From Polytrichum commune (Eukaryota > Streptophyta > Polytrichopsida > Polytrichales > Polytrichaceae): a stretch of DNA of 64,000 bases. The stretch covers positions 29,311,501 through 29,375,500 of the forward strand of contig OX485805.1 in the NCBI GenBank assembly GCA_950295325.1, written 5' to 3'. A program made the position numbers and the translations under genes. The notes under the pieces are model-generated. The model made no database searches and had not been told where the DNA came from. It saw nothing but the letters and a program-made list of their open reading frames with translations. Below are positions 52,301 to 63,999 of the stretch, one piece after another. The first letter of the stretch is position 1. Each line of letters begins with the position of its first letter.

Positions 52301-55149
52301 AGAAAAAGAGTAGTACTAATATTATGGAGCAACATATACATGAGCTCATCAATGTCATATCATAGTACAACCAAGATAAGAAAAATCTTGAACCAATGGT
52401 CTGTATCCTACGATCAAGCACATGCCAAATAGAAAAGACAAACTTGCACCTGTATACACTTTCCAGCTGTACACAGGGGTATAGAATTTGGTTTTTTTTT
52501 TTAAAGGTGGACTCTTTATAATCTGAATAAGAACAGTACAAAGTAAGCATTAAGGAATTTTTTTAATTCAAAACAGAAACAGATAGTTCCTGCATTTGAA
52601 AAGTAGAATACAACTGAAGCAAAGAAAAGACGAGGCTCCAATTCATACCTCATTTCTGCCAGGTAAAATGGGCTTGCCGTGCAGAAGCTCTGCAAAGATA
52701 CACCCAACTGACCACATGTCCACAGCAGGAGTGTACCTTGTTGAGCCCATTAGTAGCTCAGGAGGCCTGATAAGAGCAAAATCAAGAGTGGAGCATCTTA
52801 GGATCTATGAACTGAATAAAAACGCTGTGGGGCACTTGAAATTAAGGAACAAATGACCATTCACCTGCTTCCCAAAGGTTCAGGTTCTCACTACCACATG
52901 ACCACTGTTCTATAGAGCAAACCCTCAGGCAAACTGCTATCAAAAAAATTACACAAAAACCTTGGAGTAAAGAGCACAAATAAAAAGCACTTGACATTAT
53001 CATCCATCTCAATGAAATCAATCTGTACTAGTTGCTTTGCCAGATTCTCCAAGTAACCAGGAAGTATTCATGAAACTTCATCCAGAAGCCTCAACAAAGT
53101 AAACATAGAACATTATCTTGAAGTCTCCATAATGAAGCCTCTGCAAGCACTGAATCTTTACAGGATGCCAGAGAATGATGCCCCCCAAGTGTGCTACGTG
53201 GCCCTGCCTTACATATGACTGTCACAACTAGATGCAGGAGGACATTTGACAAAGTCTACCAAAAAGACTTCCACAAAACAACAACCTATACAGCACAGCA
53301 TGGTAACTAACTCACCTATACCAGAGAGTGATCACCCGATTTGTGAGTGGCTGGCCATTTTGGTCATTGGAGAAAGACCTTGCTAGTCCAAAGTCAGCAA
53401 GCTTCAAATTCCCATTGTTATCGATCAGCAAGTTTGAGCCTGAAGAGATTAACTCAACATGTTCAGATCAAAACATCTGCTGTAAGTAGCTCTGAAACAA
53501 CACCGACAATGGAAAACCAGAACCCGATTTCTGTTAAACGCAGCATTCTAATATGCTGGAAGCATGGTGCAACATCCCACCCTTGATATCCCTGTGCAGC
53601 ACTTGGTTCACGTGGCAGTAATGAAGCCCTGTGAGAAGTTGTCTCATGTAGCACTGCATTGAACACAAACCGTATCAGAACAGCATCCCTCTTGAACCAG
53701 AGAACCAATCACAGAATACAAATAGTTCGATCCCAGGAAAACAATAAAACACAGAAATACCTTGATTTGAGGAATGGAGAAGCGCATCCCAGGGCGATCT
53801 GAGAGACCAGTCAGGTCGTGGTCCATGTACTCAAACACCATATAAATGGAACCCTTGAACTTATTTGCATCACCTGGTTTGATATTGTCCTCTTTCTCAG
53901 GTCCTGTTAAAAGAAGCAAGTGTCAGGTGGCCTCCCAAGACTTTCCTTGTACATCAACAGACCCTTGGGGCATAGAGAAATAGAACCTCAGCATCAGACA
54001 AACTCTGGACAGCAGTTGTGACCTTTCTGATTGCTACCAGCACGTAAGAGATGAAAGGAATAAGTACCTTTCGAAGTAACAATCTCTTTCAGCTTGATGA
54101 CATTGGAGTGTTGTAACTTTTTCAGAATCTTGATCTCCCGAATGGCTGTTATTGGGAACTGCATACCATGTACACCCACTATGTGAGCAAGTTCATATTG
54201 AACACCAACCTTCAGAAAGGCTGAATTCACAACAACCACTCCATAGCAGGTACTCTTACACTCAATCCACTTCTTGAACAGCAGAAGAATTAAAAACATA
54301 GTCATCCGTCAACACTTCTACCCATCTCATTCCATAAAATTAAAGGAGCTTTTCCTGTACTGCAAAGAACGTTTACTGTTCATGCACAAGACCAAAGAGC
54401 TTCAGCATGACAACAAGGTGGACATGATCGTACCCCTTCTTTCTCATTGTCCATGCGCACTTTCTTAAGAGCAACAATATCACCAGTGGCCTTCTCCTTT
54501 GCCATGTACACTTGCCTGCAAGTACAGACCCACATTCTGAATCCTACACGAGCCAATTCACATACGCACATTGCACAAAAGACACCAACGTGTGACATAA
54601 CCCACACAATCATGACCAGAAAAAAGAAAAAAAGAAGAAAGCTTCAAACCCTTTCAGAGACCATTTCAGCAACTTCTGTCGCCAATTTCAACCAAAAACA
54701 AAACCAAAAAAACTATCCACAAACCGACTCATATGCTTTCGACAAGGCAAACATACCCAAGGTTGATATACTTTCAGCATCTGTGTGCTCATGTACTGGG
54801 ACATATGCCACACAAGACACGTTCTAAACAATGAATGATCTTCAAACGAAAGGCTCTAATCGGTTAACAAGGATAATCTATGTACCACAACCCCTCGAAG
54901 GTTGCCTTTCCGATGCAATGTAAACATCTTCTGGCCACAATATAAAATCTCATCTTCTAGCCATCCAAAAAGCGGAATGAAAGAAAAAGATTCAAAGTAA
55001 CTATTAGGTCTACACATGGGGAGAGGATGATAGCCATACCCATAAGTTCCTTCGCCAATCTGCTCGATCTTCTCGAAGCAATCCACGCTACGCGATCCCC
55101 ATGACGGGGTCTCATCGAGATTGAGCTGACCAGGCAAGGCGACGGCCAT
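49303..55149 (-). CDS. CDKC: Cyclin-dependent kinase C (CDK9-like, P-TEFb kinase; 14 exons)
   Basis: Exons are 55149-55040, 54515-54434, 54158-54068, 53903-53761, 53653-53581, 53439-53316, 52766-52649, 51975-51836, 51647-51590, 51371-51301, 50877-50620, 50347-50063, 49627-49570 and 49410-49303. The 1719 bases give 572 residues with matching phases. Kinase motifs are intact: GEGTYGQVY (32-40), VALKK (Lys54), the class-defining PITAIRE helix (66-72), HRDIKGSN (Asp164), DFG (Asp182) and a T-loop with [14 protein letters not shown] (Thr199 equivalent to CDK9 Thr186). The 71-bp exon 51371-51301 encodes [14 protein letters not shown]. The C-terminal ~210 residues are Gln/Asn/Pro/Gly-rich with GGY repeats. 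CDKC with cyclin T phosphorylates the RNA polymerase II C-terminal domain to release elongation, in the nucleus. The start is the first ATG. Confidence 0.96.
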
Positions 55150-55204
55150 GATGAGGTCACTGCACCTCGCTTCCTACTCCTTCTGACGCACACGCTCACT
55201 GTCT

Positions 55205-55733
55205 AACCCTAACCCCTTCAATCCAGCAAGGTTCTTCACAACCTTGCAACACCTTCCCCCTTCATATCCAAATGTCCCGCAGCTTCACCCTGCTCGCAGC
55301 ACTCAACCCTCCCGATATCCAAACCCTTCTGCAAACCCTAACACTCTCGCTCAAGCCGACAGGCCACTACCAAGTCAGAATGACCTGCGGCGGGTAACCA
55401 CCACATATCTGAATTGTCCTGGCACTAATCTCAGTGCTGAAACCTTACAAAAGAATGACGAGACGCAACATCCTAGTCGAGATGGTCTTGCAAACCCTGC
55501 TTAGTATCCCTCGAACTTGCGCTCTGCTACTGAGACAAAATTGCTTCCGGCGGATGTTTACCACATGACTAACGTGCTCTGGAACGCCATGCGCGTTCGA
55601 ACGAGTGCGAGGAGACGACGAGATGCAACAAAACTTGGCGTAGACGCAACCAAAACAAAACAAACCAACCAAGGCAAAACAAGGTCCCGCTGTGACTTCC
55701 TTGTCTGTTGCGTGGAATGCCACAAACCCTAAA
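55205..55733 (-). promoter_or_regulatory. Telo-box cluster upstream of CDKC
   Basis: AACCCTAACC lies at 55205-55214, AAACCCTAA at 55333-55341 and AAACCCTAAA at 55724-55733, all within 600 bases upstream of the CDKC ATG. The region is GC-richer than the flanking spacer and probably spans the leader and core promoter. Telo-boxes commonly mark plant genes for cell-cycle and translation functions. Confidence 0.5.
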
Positions 55734-55754
55734 CTACTGTAGTACATTGATAGC

Positions 55755-56610
55755 GAAAGAGAGCGAGAGAAGAAGAGACCAAAGGCCTTTCCACACTGAC
55801 CACTAAGGATTGGTTTTACAACTAGCCTCCGAGAGGGCCAAAGAAAGTCTGCAACCCAGCAATCCTATTGGCCGAGAGCAAAATTTTGGTGTTTGCTTAA
55901 CTGGTGTTTGCTTAACTGGTGTTTACTTACAACATGGAGTATTTCTATTGGCCAAGAGGTGAAATTGGGGATAAGGCTTCCAAGATTAAGAAGAGGCAAT
56001 TTGAGGTGTCTCCTACATGGCCATCATCATTTTGGAGGGAAATAGTAATGATCCGAACCAAGAAATGAAGTTCAAAGGAGAGTTCATGTTTTGGATAACC
56101 GTTTTGGAAGGCAGGATCCAAGGGAGGGTCCAGTTCAAGAGTTCAAATTGCTTCAAAATGGTCCATGTGTTCTTGAATTGTCGAATCCCCATCTAAAGCA
56201 CCCGTTTTGATTGAGTTAAATTGAGTTGTTCCATTGATTGTTCCATCCAAGACCAAAGAAAGTATGAAATCAAACAATCCTATTGCTTAAGAGCAAAAGT
56301 TCAATATTTACTTATTTGGACTGAATGGACTTGTTCCATTGATTGGCTCAAAATATATCTAATTGTCACCCAATCGCTCCTAAACTAGTGCATCCGTGGC
56401 AAATTAAAGTGAGAAAAGAAGGCGAAAAGCCTTTTCATGTTGGGCACTAAGGGTGGGTTTACATTAGTGTCCAAGATCAAAGAGAGTTTGAATGAGAGCA
56501 ATCTTATTGGTTGAGATCAAAAGTACAGGGTTGGTTTGTTTAATTAAACGGAGTTGTTCCAATAATTGGGTGAAAGTACTATAATTGTATCACCCAATCA
56601 CTCCAAGCCA
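55755..56610. repeat. Three diverged repeat units upstream of CDKC
   Basis: Blocks 'ccaaagaaagt.tg', 'agcaatcctattggcc.agagcaaaa' and 'tcacccaatc.ctcc' recur near 55840, 56260-56390 and 56490-56610. The phrase 'gccttt.ca..ttg..cactaagg' opens the first and third units. Inside the first unit a 19-bp phrase ('ctggtgtttgcttaactggt') is tandemly repeated at about 55888-55929. Confidence 0.6.
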
Positions 56611-58498
56611 ACCTTGGCAAAGTAAGCAGAAGGAAGAGAAGAATGTGACTGAACTCAAATACAAAATCACCACATGAGTGACCAAGATACCCAACAAGAG
56701 TATAACCAATCACTAATACCACATACATGAATGGTCACGATCTTCCCAACAAATTGATTGATGGGATGAACAAAAGAAGAGTATGACATCTTTACTCATG
56801 AATACCATCAAACACCACGATAATGTATGTCCTCGTTGTGAGCCAGATTTAGGGTTAGTTGCCATGTAACCTTATCCCAATGTTTTTTTCCAAGTTTTGG
56901 TGTTGCAGACCCATGTTTCTTGGACCTAGACCTAACCTATTATAAACATGTCCCACATCATTGTCATATATTATTAATAGAACTATTCATTTATACATTT
57001 CTTTTGGCATTTGCTAAATAAAATTAATGGGTTGCTTCAAGTTTGTTTGCATGGTGGATTGTGGTTTATGAGTACATTATCATGGGGTTTTCAAAGGGCT
57101 CTTGGATATGTGGTTAATTGGTGTTGTTTACAATGGAGACTATGGCAATTGAGTTGGTTCTATGTTTTTCCCATTTTGCCTTGGATCTTCATTAAGAGGT
57201 GGTCAACTAAGGGTTTCCAATAATTGGGGGAAAGGATGGGCCATGTTTGATAATCCTTATATAGCCGAATAGAAGTTTTTTGGGGGCTTGCACGGGGGAT
57301 ATTTTTTCTAGTTTATGTTGAAATCACATGACTTCTATGCAAGTTAAAGCATATTAAACTTTAAGATTATGAGGTACTTAAAGGCTACAAAGTTTAACCA
57401 ACAAAAAAAAGAAAAAAAGAAAAGAAAAGGCCATGTAGTAGTATAGAGAATCGATACGGGGCATGGATGGGAGATGGATCCATACTATACAAATGTCGAG
57501 TTGAATCTTGCATTCGTTATTGCATTTGCATGTTTAAAATCAATAAGGGGCATTGATATATGATGGTCACCCTCAAAAAGTGCATGCTTTCATAAAGTTT
57601 ACGTTTAGAGGTGTAGCGTGCTAGGAGTTTTTGTATTAGTTATACTATATGCTATGCCATCCATATATATTGGTAGTTGGGTTGGTGCACAAACCAAAGA
57701 GGTGGACCAACACATATATTTGGTTGCAATTACATCTAGGTAGTAGAGTTTGAAGGGCTACTTTGTTCATGAGTTGATGTATTTGTTTACCCATGTATTA
57801 TACATATATGAGCTTCAAGGGTTGTGTGTTGTGGACATTTGTGCACTATGGCATGGTCCAAAAATGGTTAGAAAGCTCGTTGGAGGATTTCATGTCATAG
57901 TAATTATAAAAATATGGGTATTTAGAGATTGTTTGAGTCATGATTTTTCTTATTTTTCATGTTTGTTTTCTCTCTAATGCAAGCTTTGAGCTAACAAATA
58001 TTTTTATCGGTGGGATAGTGGGTATAGCCAATTTGAAAGTGTCAAAACTGTTACACAACAATGTGGATAAATATGTGTGTGCATGAGGCCAATGTTTCTA
58101 TCTATGTATATGTGTTGAAACATGTGTTTAGTGTGGGAACGGTGCCCCTAGATTGGGCCAATTTTCATGCTTGTTCATTCCCCACAATGTCAATGTCATG
58201 TTGACAACACCCTTTACTCTCTTCTACCCCTCGTTTGTTGCAAGGTATTGCTCACAAACCTTTGTCAAATAGATATTTTGATCCATAACCTCCTCTACAC
58301 ACTTAGAATTAAGGTTGGAATGGACACATAGCATGAACATACCAGATGCTACATGGTTTCGATTACCATAGGATGGTGTTTTGTGTGACAATAAATAATT
58401 ACTTTGGGGAAGAAATTTGACACATGTCATACTTGAACCTTATTGAATCATACATGGAATTTGTTTGGAATTGGAAATTGAAAATTGACACTCAAAGT
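56611..58498. other. AT-rich spacer, no gene recognised
   Basis: I see no coding exon, RNA gene or clear element boundary. Frames of 70-75 codons near 57011 and 57750 are hydrophobic by composition and not supported. Confidence 0.4.
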
Positions 58499-58506
58499 GT
58501 TGAACC

Positions 58507-58916
58507 CACGGGGAGGTCACTCCATTGTCAAGTTGAAAACCACGTGCGAACAAAGTTTGCTACCCCTATATTATATGCTATAGATCATTTTTAAAATTAT
58601 GATATATTTTCTTTATATACATATCATTGATAATATCTTTTGTATATTTTTTTGAAATTTTTAGTCATCTCCATTTTTTCTATTAATTTGTTTAGTTCAA
58701 TTCTGCGTCATTCTAGTTAGAAACGGTATGTTTTCTAGAAAAAACAAATTATCAAATTTGGTTATCAATTTTTACTATGTAATAGACACCATGTATATGT
58801 ACTCATAAATTTTTTTTGATAAAATTTTGACCCATTTTGTTGATGCAACTTAGAAAAAATAGATTTTTTTTGTTTGCACGTGGTTTTCAACTTGACAATG
58901 GAGTGACCTCCCCGTG
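58507..58916. mobile_element. 410-bp TIR element with 41-bp perfect ends and 8-bp target duplication
   Basis: The left end (58507-58547) begins CACGGGGAGGTCACTCC and ends in CCACGTGC; the right end (58876-58916) is its exact reverse complement over 41 bases. GTTGAACC flanks it on both sides (58499-58506 and 58917-58924). The interior is AT-rich and noncoding. The 8-bp duplication suggests hAT, while the long TIRs are also compatible with a Mutator-like MITE. The perfect ends suggest recent movement. Confidence 0.9.
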
Positions 58917-58924
58917 GTTGAACC

Positions 58925-60822
58925 ATACATCAATCTATAATAATAAAAAAATAAATGCCAAGTGGAGGCATAGCAGATACATAGAAAAGTTCATGCTCAT
59001 TGAAATACATGTGAGGCATGTAACCAAGACCGCAAGGAGCAACAAATATCTATAAATTTCAAAAAAAAAAAATCTTTGGCCCAATTTTACTTGTTGCTAT
59101 GCACCAAGCTTTAACCATCTATCTATCCTCCCTTTCTTTGTCCAACCAACTATCACAAAAGCCCATTTCACTTGTGGTTCCATAATCTCCCAATCATGGT
59201 TGCTACACAAGGCCATCATAAGTTAAGTAGTCAAGAAGCACTTTATGTCTTACAAGACATGGGGCTGGATATGATATACATGGCTACACTACAAACAAAT
59301 GCCCATATGTCCACAAACGAGTTTTGAAATATTCCAATTTAAGATATCAGTAAAATTTTGAAATATGATGTAGAATTTCAGGTTGCACAACTTCCAAATC
59401 TCCATTGAAATGATATAATTCAATGAGATATTGGACAGTAATTTGAATCAATATGAGTGCCCAAATTTGCCAAAGTGATGGGAAATGGTGCAATGACATT
59501 ACCCCCACTTTGTCTTCATTGCGTGTTATGCGGAAAACAACAAATTGTGAAGCAAGTGATTATGAAAGAAGGAAAGCAAGTTCTACAGACGGACAAGAGA
59601 GGTTTTTGTCTTGGTGGGCTATGGTTAGGGATTGCAGATGGAACACTTCAGCATCTTTTCCATATTCATAAATTTTTGTAACTTGAGATGATTTCGTTGT
59701 GTGCCACAAAGGTGACATGATGTAATTAGTCTTGTAATGTAGTGTGGCAATATGAATGTAGAAGTCAATGTAGTAGCAATATTGGTTTCAGAAGAGAGAC
59801 AACATGATTGACAAGTCCACTTCAGATGCCCCTTCGGTATCTTGTGGTGATGGGCTTTATGACACATGCTTAGCAACTTTAAAAACTTAGCATTGACAGA
59901 AACCATAATTGGGTATTGGATTGATAAAGATAAAGATGGAAAGAAGCTGAGGGAGGGCGACTGGAACCTCCTTTCCTTTCATGGCACAAAATGAACTCTC
60001 AATCAATGCACAACACACACATGTCTTAGACTGATAATTGAAGAATCATTCAATATAAGATTGTGCATTAAGAGTGATAGTAACACTTTCTAGCTAAATG
60101 AGCCGTGCTCATGTGCTTTCAGCTGCAGATAAGTACATGTTTATGGGCTCTAGTGTGAAGAACATCTTTTTCTAATCTCACAATCACTAAATAAATTGTC
60201 ACAGTTGGTCACTGATTGTTTACCAAAAGAGCGACAATAACTTGACATCAGGCTTGCAGTGCATCCATTTATCCCTTCAGCCCTGTATGAATGCAGGAGT
60301 GACTCTATGGAAAACAAACAGATTAGTTGAGTATCTCAAGGCTCGGCAGCGCAATGTAAGGCTTTCACACAATGTAAACACCCACTTTAAATAACGTGCA
60401 AAATTCTTCAAGATTACTGAATGCACATCATCGGTACAATTCCAGTGGCAAGTAATAAACAATCCCAGACCCCACAGTAAATAAAGCCCAAGTCCATGTT
60501 TGCAGGTTGTAGACCAGGATCTTTCAAGACTCACCATGCAGCTGCGATGAGAGTGGGAGACAAAAGTCAAGCCTACCCCTAATACAAAAAGGAAGCAAGG
60601 TATGCTACAATTTTTATCCAAAAATGAAGTGTGCTATGTAACTCCTCCTGCACAACTGCAGATTGCTTCTTCTCAAGTGAATTTTTGTTCAAGAAAATAC
60701 ATCTCCTAGCTTGCAGTAGCGTACTTCATATTATAAGCTCAAAAGGATGCTCAGGTATGTTTCACATTCTTCAGCACTAATATTCACATCCATCTCGAAG
60801 GTCCCTAAATGAGTCCAGGGCT
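58925..60822. other. Spacer and probable 3' region of NUA
   Basis: A plausible but unrecognised open segment (59457-59681, MPKFAKVMGNGAM at its start, TTL/HLFHIHKF at its end) lies here. I cannot assign it to a family. The 200-500 bases before 60823 are probably the NUA 3' untranslated region. Confidence 0.4.
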
Positions 60823-63800
60823 TCAGCTTTGATCATCCTTTGGTGCATCAAATGGTGTCCTGGTGGATTGCTGTTGCAATCCCTCTCCTGGATTTACCTG
60901 TTGAGCTCCTGCTTGTGGTGTACCACTAGCTTCACCTCTACCTCCTGCTCCCGTAGATATGAGCCGACCTTGGCCAGCAGCACCACCTCTCTTGCCTCTA
61001 CCTGTGCGGCCACGACCACGGCCACGGACACCTGGAGAGGGAGGGGAAGACACCCCACGCCGCAGAGCCGCTCTCTCTTTCGCACGATCAGCCAAATTGA
61101 TGGTTGTGTTCCGGCCGACTGGTTTAATAACGGTTCCCGTTGCTAGTCTCGTTCTATGTCCACTTGCCACATCTGCAACCTCAAGACTTTCGGCTGCCTT
61201 GTCATTAAGAGAACTCGTTTCTGAGGGCTGGCCATTATCAGGATTTCCCAGGCTCTGGGAGGATGACAACTCTGTTCCAACCTGAGAGTTACTGCCTCCA
61301 GCCCCCTCTGCCAACTCAAGGGGCTGGTCAGCATCAACTTCAGTGGCTTCCTCAATTTCCTTAATTTCAGACTCTTCAAGTTCATCCACTTTGCCTTCAA
61401 TTGGCACAGATTCAGATGCAATGCCTAGTTCAATGGGTGTAGGTTCATCTTCCAGAACCTCTGAGACTATTTCGCCCTCCTCAGCATCCTCGACGTTCTT
61501 TTCCTCTACTTCTACAATAACTGTCTCTGTAACAGAAACAGTCTTTTCTTCCACAACTCTAGTTACAATTGTACTTTCTGTTGGAAATTCCCTGTTCATT
61601 TCCAGTGAAGAACTTGCTCCTTGGAATTGAGCAATTGCCTCATCAACTCCACTGCCACCCATGAAGTCCAACAAATCTGTGGAACTGATATCTGTTACAA
61701 TGATGTCATCCATTGCACTGGGAAGCTCTGTGACTTGGATTTCTTCCATAGAATTTGGCACTTCTTGCATCAACCAAGACTCATTACCTCTTTTTGATAA
61801 AATGCCCCCACTTTCTCCTTCAATATCCCCAGCATTGTTTTCCTCTTCCTTCGATAAATCCTTACCTGACACATCAAATACATCCTTCTGCATGACCACA
61901 TCCTTGGTCTGCACAGATGGACCTCCTTCAAATGGATGGGAAAGCATAGATACCATGCCTGGCTGGACAATGCGCGGCTTCTTTGCAGCTGGGACATCAC
62001 TAGATTCAGAAACTGGGCGGTCCATGTCAGTGTCAGGGTTGACATTTTCCAATGAATCACTCTGTGGCTTTGATGTCACCAAGGGTTGGTCTTCTATAGC
62101 ATTTTCCTCTTCCTTGAACGATCCACCAACAGGTTCACCCTCAACTAAAGGTGTGGGCACATCAACAAACGAATATGGATCATCTAAACTGGACTCCCCT
62201 GCTGATCGAAATTTCTTCTGTGGTGGTGCATTCTCTATAGCACTATCCTGGTGCATAAGTTCATCATCAGGAGCACCAGAGTCTGGTAAAGGAGCTCCAC
62301 GCTTCCTTGCTACTGACAATGGTAATGTAGGTGCCACACCCACACCTGCAGGGTTAATCGAAGATGCAGATGGCACAACAGTAGCTTCAGATGTTTTTAC
62401 CTCATCCATAACCTCACCATCAGTGTCTGCTCCTTCAGCAACCCTTTCTTGAGAGGTCTCTCCAGGAGTAGTGCTAGTATTGCTTGTTATTCCTGCTGGC
62501 TCTATTTTAGGCCTGACCAATCTTGGGCGACCCTTGCGAGCATTTGCTGCTGCTTGCACTGCTGCAGCTTTTTCTATCTGGGCGCGAAGCTGCTCTATCT
62601 CACGAGCCTTGTCAGCTTCTATGGAATTGGAACTCCCAGGGGTATTTCGAATTGGTGGCCGTGAAGAGCCAGCTGCAACATTTGATGGTGCAGACCTCAT
62701 GGCCGGTCGCAATGCAGGACCAGCGGGTGGGATCCCACTAGTGCTGCTCACCAGAGACCCAGGTGTAGAGGTAGGGAGTACAACAGAAGATTCAACATTA
62801 GGAAGGACAGGCACTGCACTTGTAGTAGGTGCATCTAACACTGAAGGTTCTTCAGAAACCACATCTATTGTGATGTCGGCCTTGCTGGGGGTTGACCCTT
62901 CTGGTGCTATTGTGCTTGCAGGAGGCATGCTTGACATAGAAGAGACACCAATGTCTGGTGTTTCAGGGGCTACACCTGGTGCCATCTGCTGGAGGTGTCC
63001 TTGAGAACTTCCTGCTTTCTTATCAAGCTCAGTGACCTCTACAGAAGATTCCACATGGTGGCCACTAGGAGCCGAAGGCACCTGGTTTGGATTCTTCTCC
63101 GCTTTCAAGTTATTCAATTCTTCCATAAGCTTTTTGTAGTCTTCTGACTGCTTCTGAGCAACTTCAAAGAAGTGTTTCTCATTCTTCAACCTTATAAACT
63201 TTTCCTTCTTTGCCTGTTCTTTCTCCCTCTCCAGTGCTTTCTCCAACACCTGTATGCGTGTATCTCTTTCCTTCAATTGATTTTCAGCCTGTTGAAACTG
63301 CTCCTTTTGAGCAATTGCATCCTTTTGACTTTGGTCCAATCGGACCTGCAGCTGGTTAACGGTTTCCGTCCTCGCAGCCAGCTGATCTCCGGCAGCTCGT
63401 CTTCCAGAACTTGACCTAAGCTCCTCAATCAGCTTTTTGAGATTTTCAGTCTCTTTCACAGACTCATCTTTTTCCTTAGTTATGTCATCAATTTTCTTCT
63501 TCTGGAATGCTGCATGTTTTTTGAAGCGAGTAAGTTCAACCTTAACACTCCCCTCACTTTGCAACGCATCCTGCAATTTCTTCTCAACATCTGCCACATG
63601 GACCTTGATTTCTGCCAAATTAGTTTCCTTGGCTTGTTTCTCCTCCTCAAGTTTGGTTAGCAAGGACTTGAATTCCTGTGTTTGTTTCTTGGAAACCTCC
63701 AATGCAGTACTTGTTACTTTCTCCTGCTCCTGCGCTGCAGCAAGCTCACTTTTAACTCGTTGATATTCATCCAGGTCGACAGCTTTGTACTTCTCCAGCA

Positions 63801-63999
63801 TCTGTCTTACTCTCTTCTCCCATCGTTGAGTCTGCGCCTTTTGACTCTCCAATGTCCTTCCACTTGCCTCCAAATCAACCTCCTTCTCTCGTAAGAGCTT
63901 CCGCAAAGGTTCCAGCTCTGCCCGTGCTTCTCTTGCTTTCTCTTGCCATTCCTTGCAATCTTCAAAGCCTTTCTTATTCTCTTCTCGAAGTTCTGCATT
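60823..63999 (-). CDS. NUA: Nuclear-pore anchor NUA/TPR, C-terminal part (cut by the window end)
   Basis: An uninterrupted frame runs from the window edge to TGA at 60823-60825, 1058 residues, with the N-terminal portion outside. The first ~290 residues are coiled coil (Glu/Lys/Gln-rich heptads). They include RWEKRVRQMLEKYKAVDLDE, matching the conserved segment of plant TPR/NUA and animal TPR. The middle is Ser/Pro/Val-rich and disordered, with basic clusters that may be nuclear signals (ARKRGAP, PPQKKFR, AAKKPRI). The end carries NLADRAKERAALRRG and an RG-rich tail (VRGRGRGRTGRGKRGG). NUA lines the nuclear basket and supports mRNA export, SUMO homeostasis and, in Arabidopsis, flowering time. 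No intron interrupts these 3.2 kb. Confidence 0.93.
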   Translation of the reverse strand, partial: NAELREENKKGFEDCKEWQEKAREARAELEPLRKLLREKEVDLEASGRTLESQKAQTQRWEKRVRQMLEKYKAVDLDEYQRVKSELAAAQEQEKVTSTALEVSKKQTQEFKSLLTKLEEEKQAKETNLAEIKVHVADVEKKLQDALQSEGSVKVELTRFKKHAAFQKKKIDDITKEKDESVKETENLKKLIEELRSSSGRRAAGDQLAARTETVNQLQVRLDQSQKDAIAQKEQFQQAENQLKERDTRIQVLEKALEREKEQAKKEKFIRLKNEKHFFEVAQKQSEDYKKLMEELNNLKAEKNPNQVPSAPSGHHVESSVEVTELDKKAGSSQGHLQQMAPGVAPETPDIGVSSMSSMPPASTIAPEGSTPSKADITIDVVSEEPSVLDAPTTSAVPVLPNVESSVVLPTSTPGSLVSSTSGIPPAGPALRPAMRSAPSNVAAGSSRPPIRNTPGSSNSIEADKAREIEQLRAQIEKAAAVQAAANARKGRPRLVRPKIEPAGITSNTSTTPGETSQERVAEGADTDGEVMDEVKTSEATVVPSASSINPAGVGVAPTLPLSVARKRGAPLPDSGAPDDELMHQDSAIENAPPQKKFRSAGESSLDDPYSFVDVPTPLVEGEPVGGSFKEEENAIEDQPLVTSKPQSDSLENVNPDTDMDRPVSESSDVPAAKKPRIVQPGMVSMLSHPFEGGPSVQTKDVVMQKDVFDVSGKDLSKEEENNAGDIEGESGGILSKRGNESWLMQEVPNSMEEIQVTELPSAMDDIIVTDISSTDLLDFMGGSGVDEAIAQFQGASSSLEMNREFPTESTIVTRVVEEKTVSVTETVIVEVEEKNVEDAEEGEIVSEVLEDEPTPIELGIASESVPIEGKVDELEESEIKEIEEATEVDADQPLELAEGAGGSNSQVGTELSSSQSLGNPDNGQPSETSSLNDKAAESLEVADVASGHRTRLATGTVIKPVGRNTTINLADRAKERAALRRGVSSPPSPGVRGRGRGRTGRGKRGGAAGQGRLISTGAGGRGEASGTPQAGAQQVNPGEGLQQQSTRTPFDAPKDDQS

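Noticed and set aside
59453-59681. Two overlapping open frames at 59.5 kb
   Set aside because: Composition is somewhat protein-like, but no family, splice partners or promoter could be seen; kept only as a note in the spacer entry.
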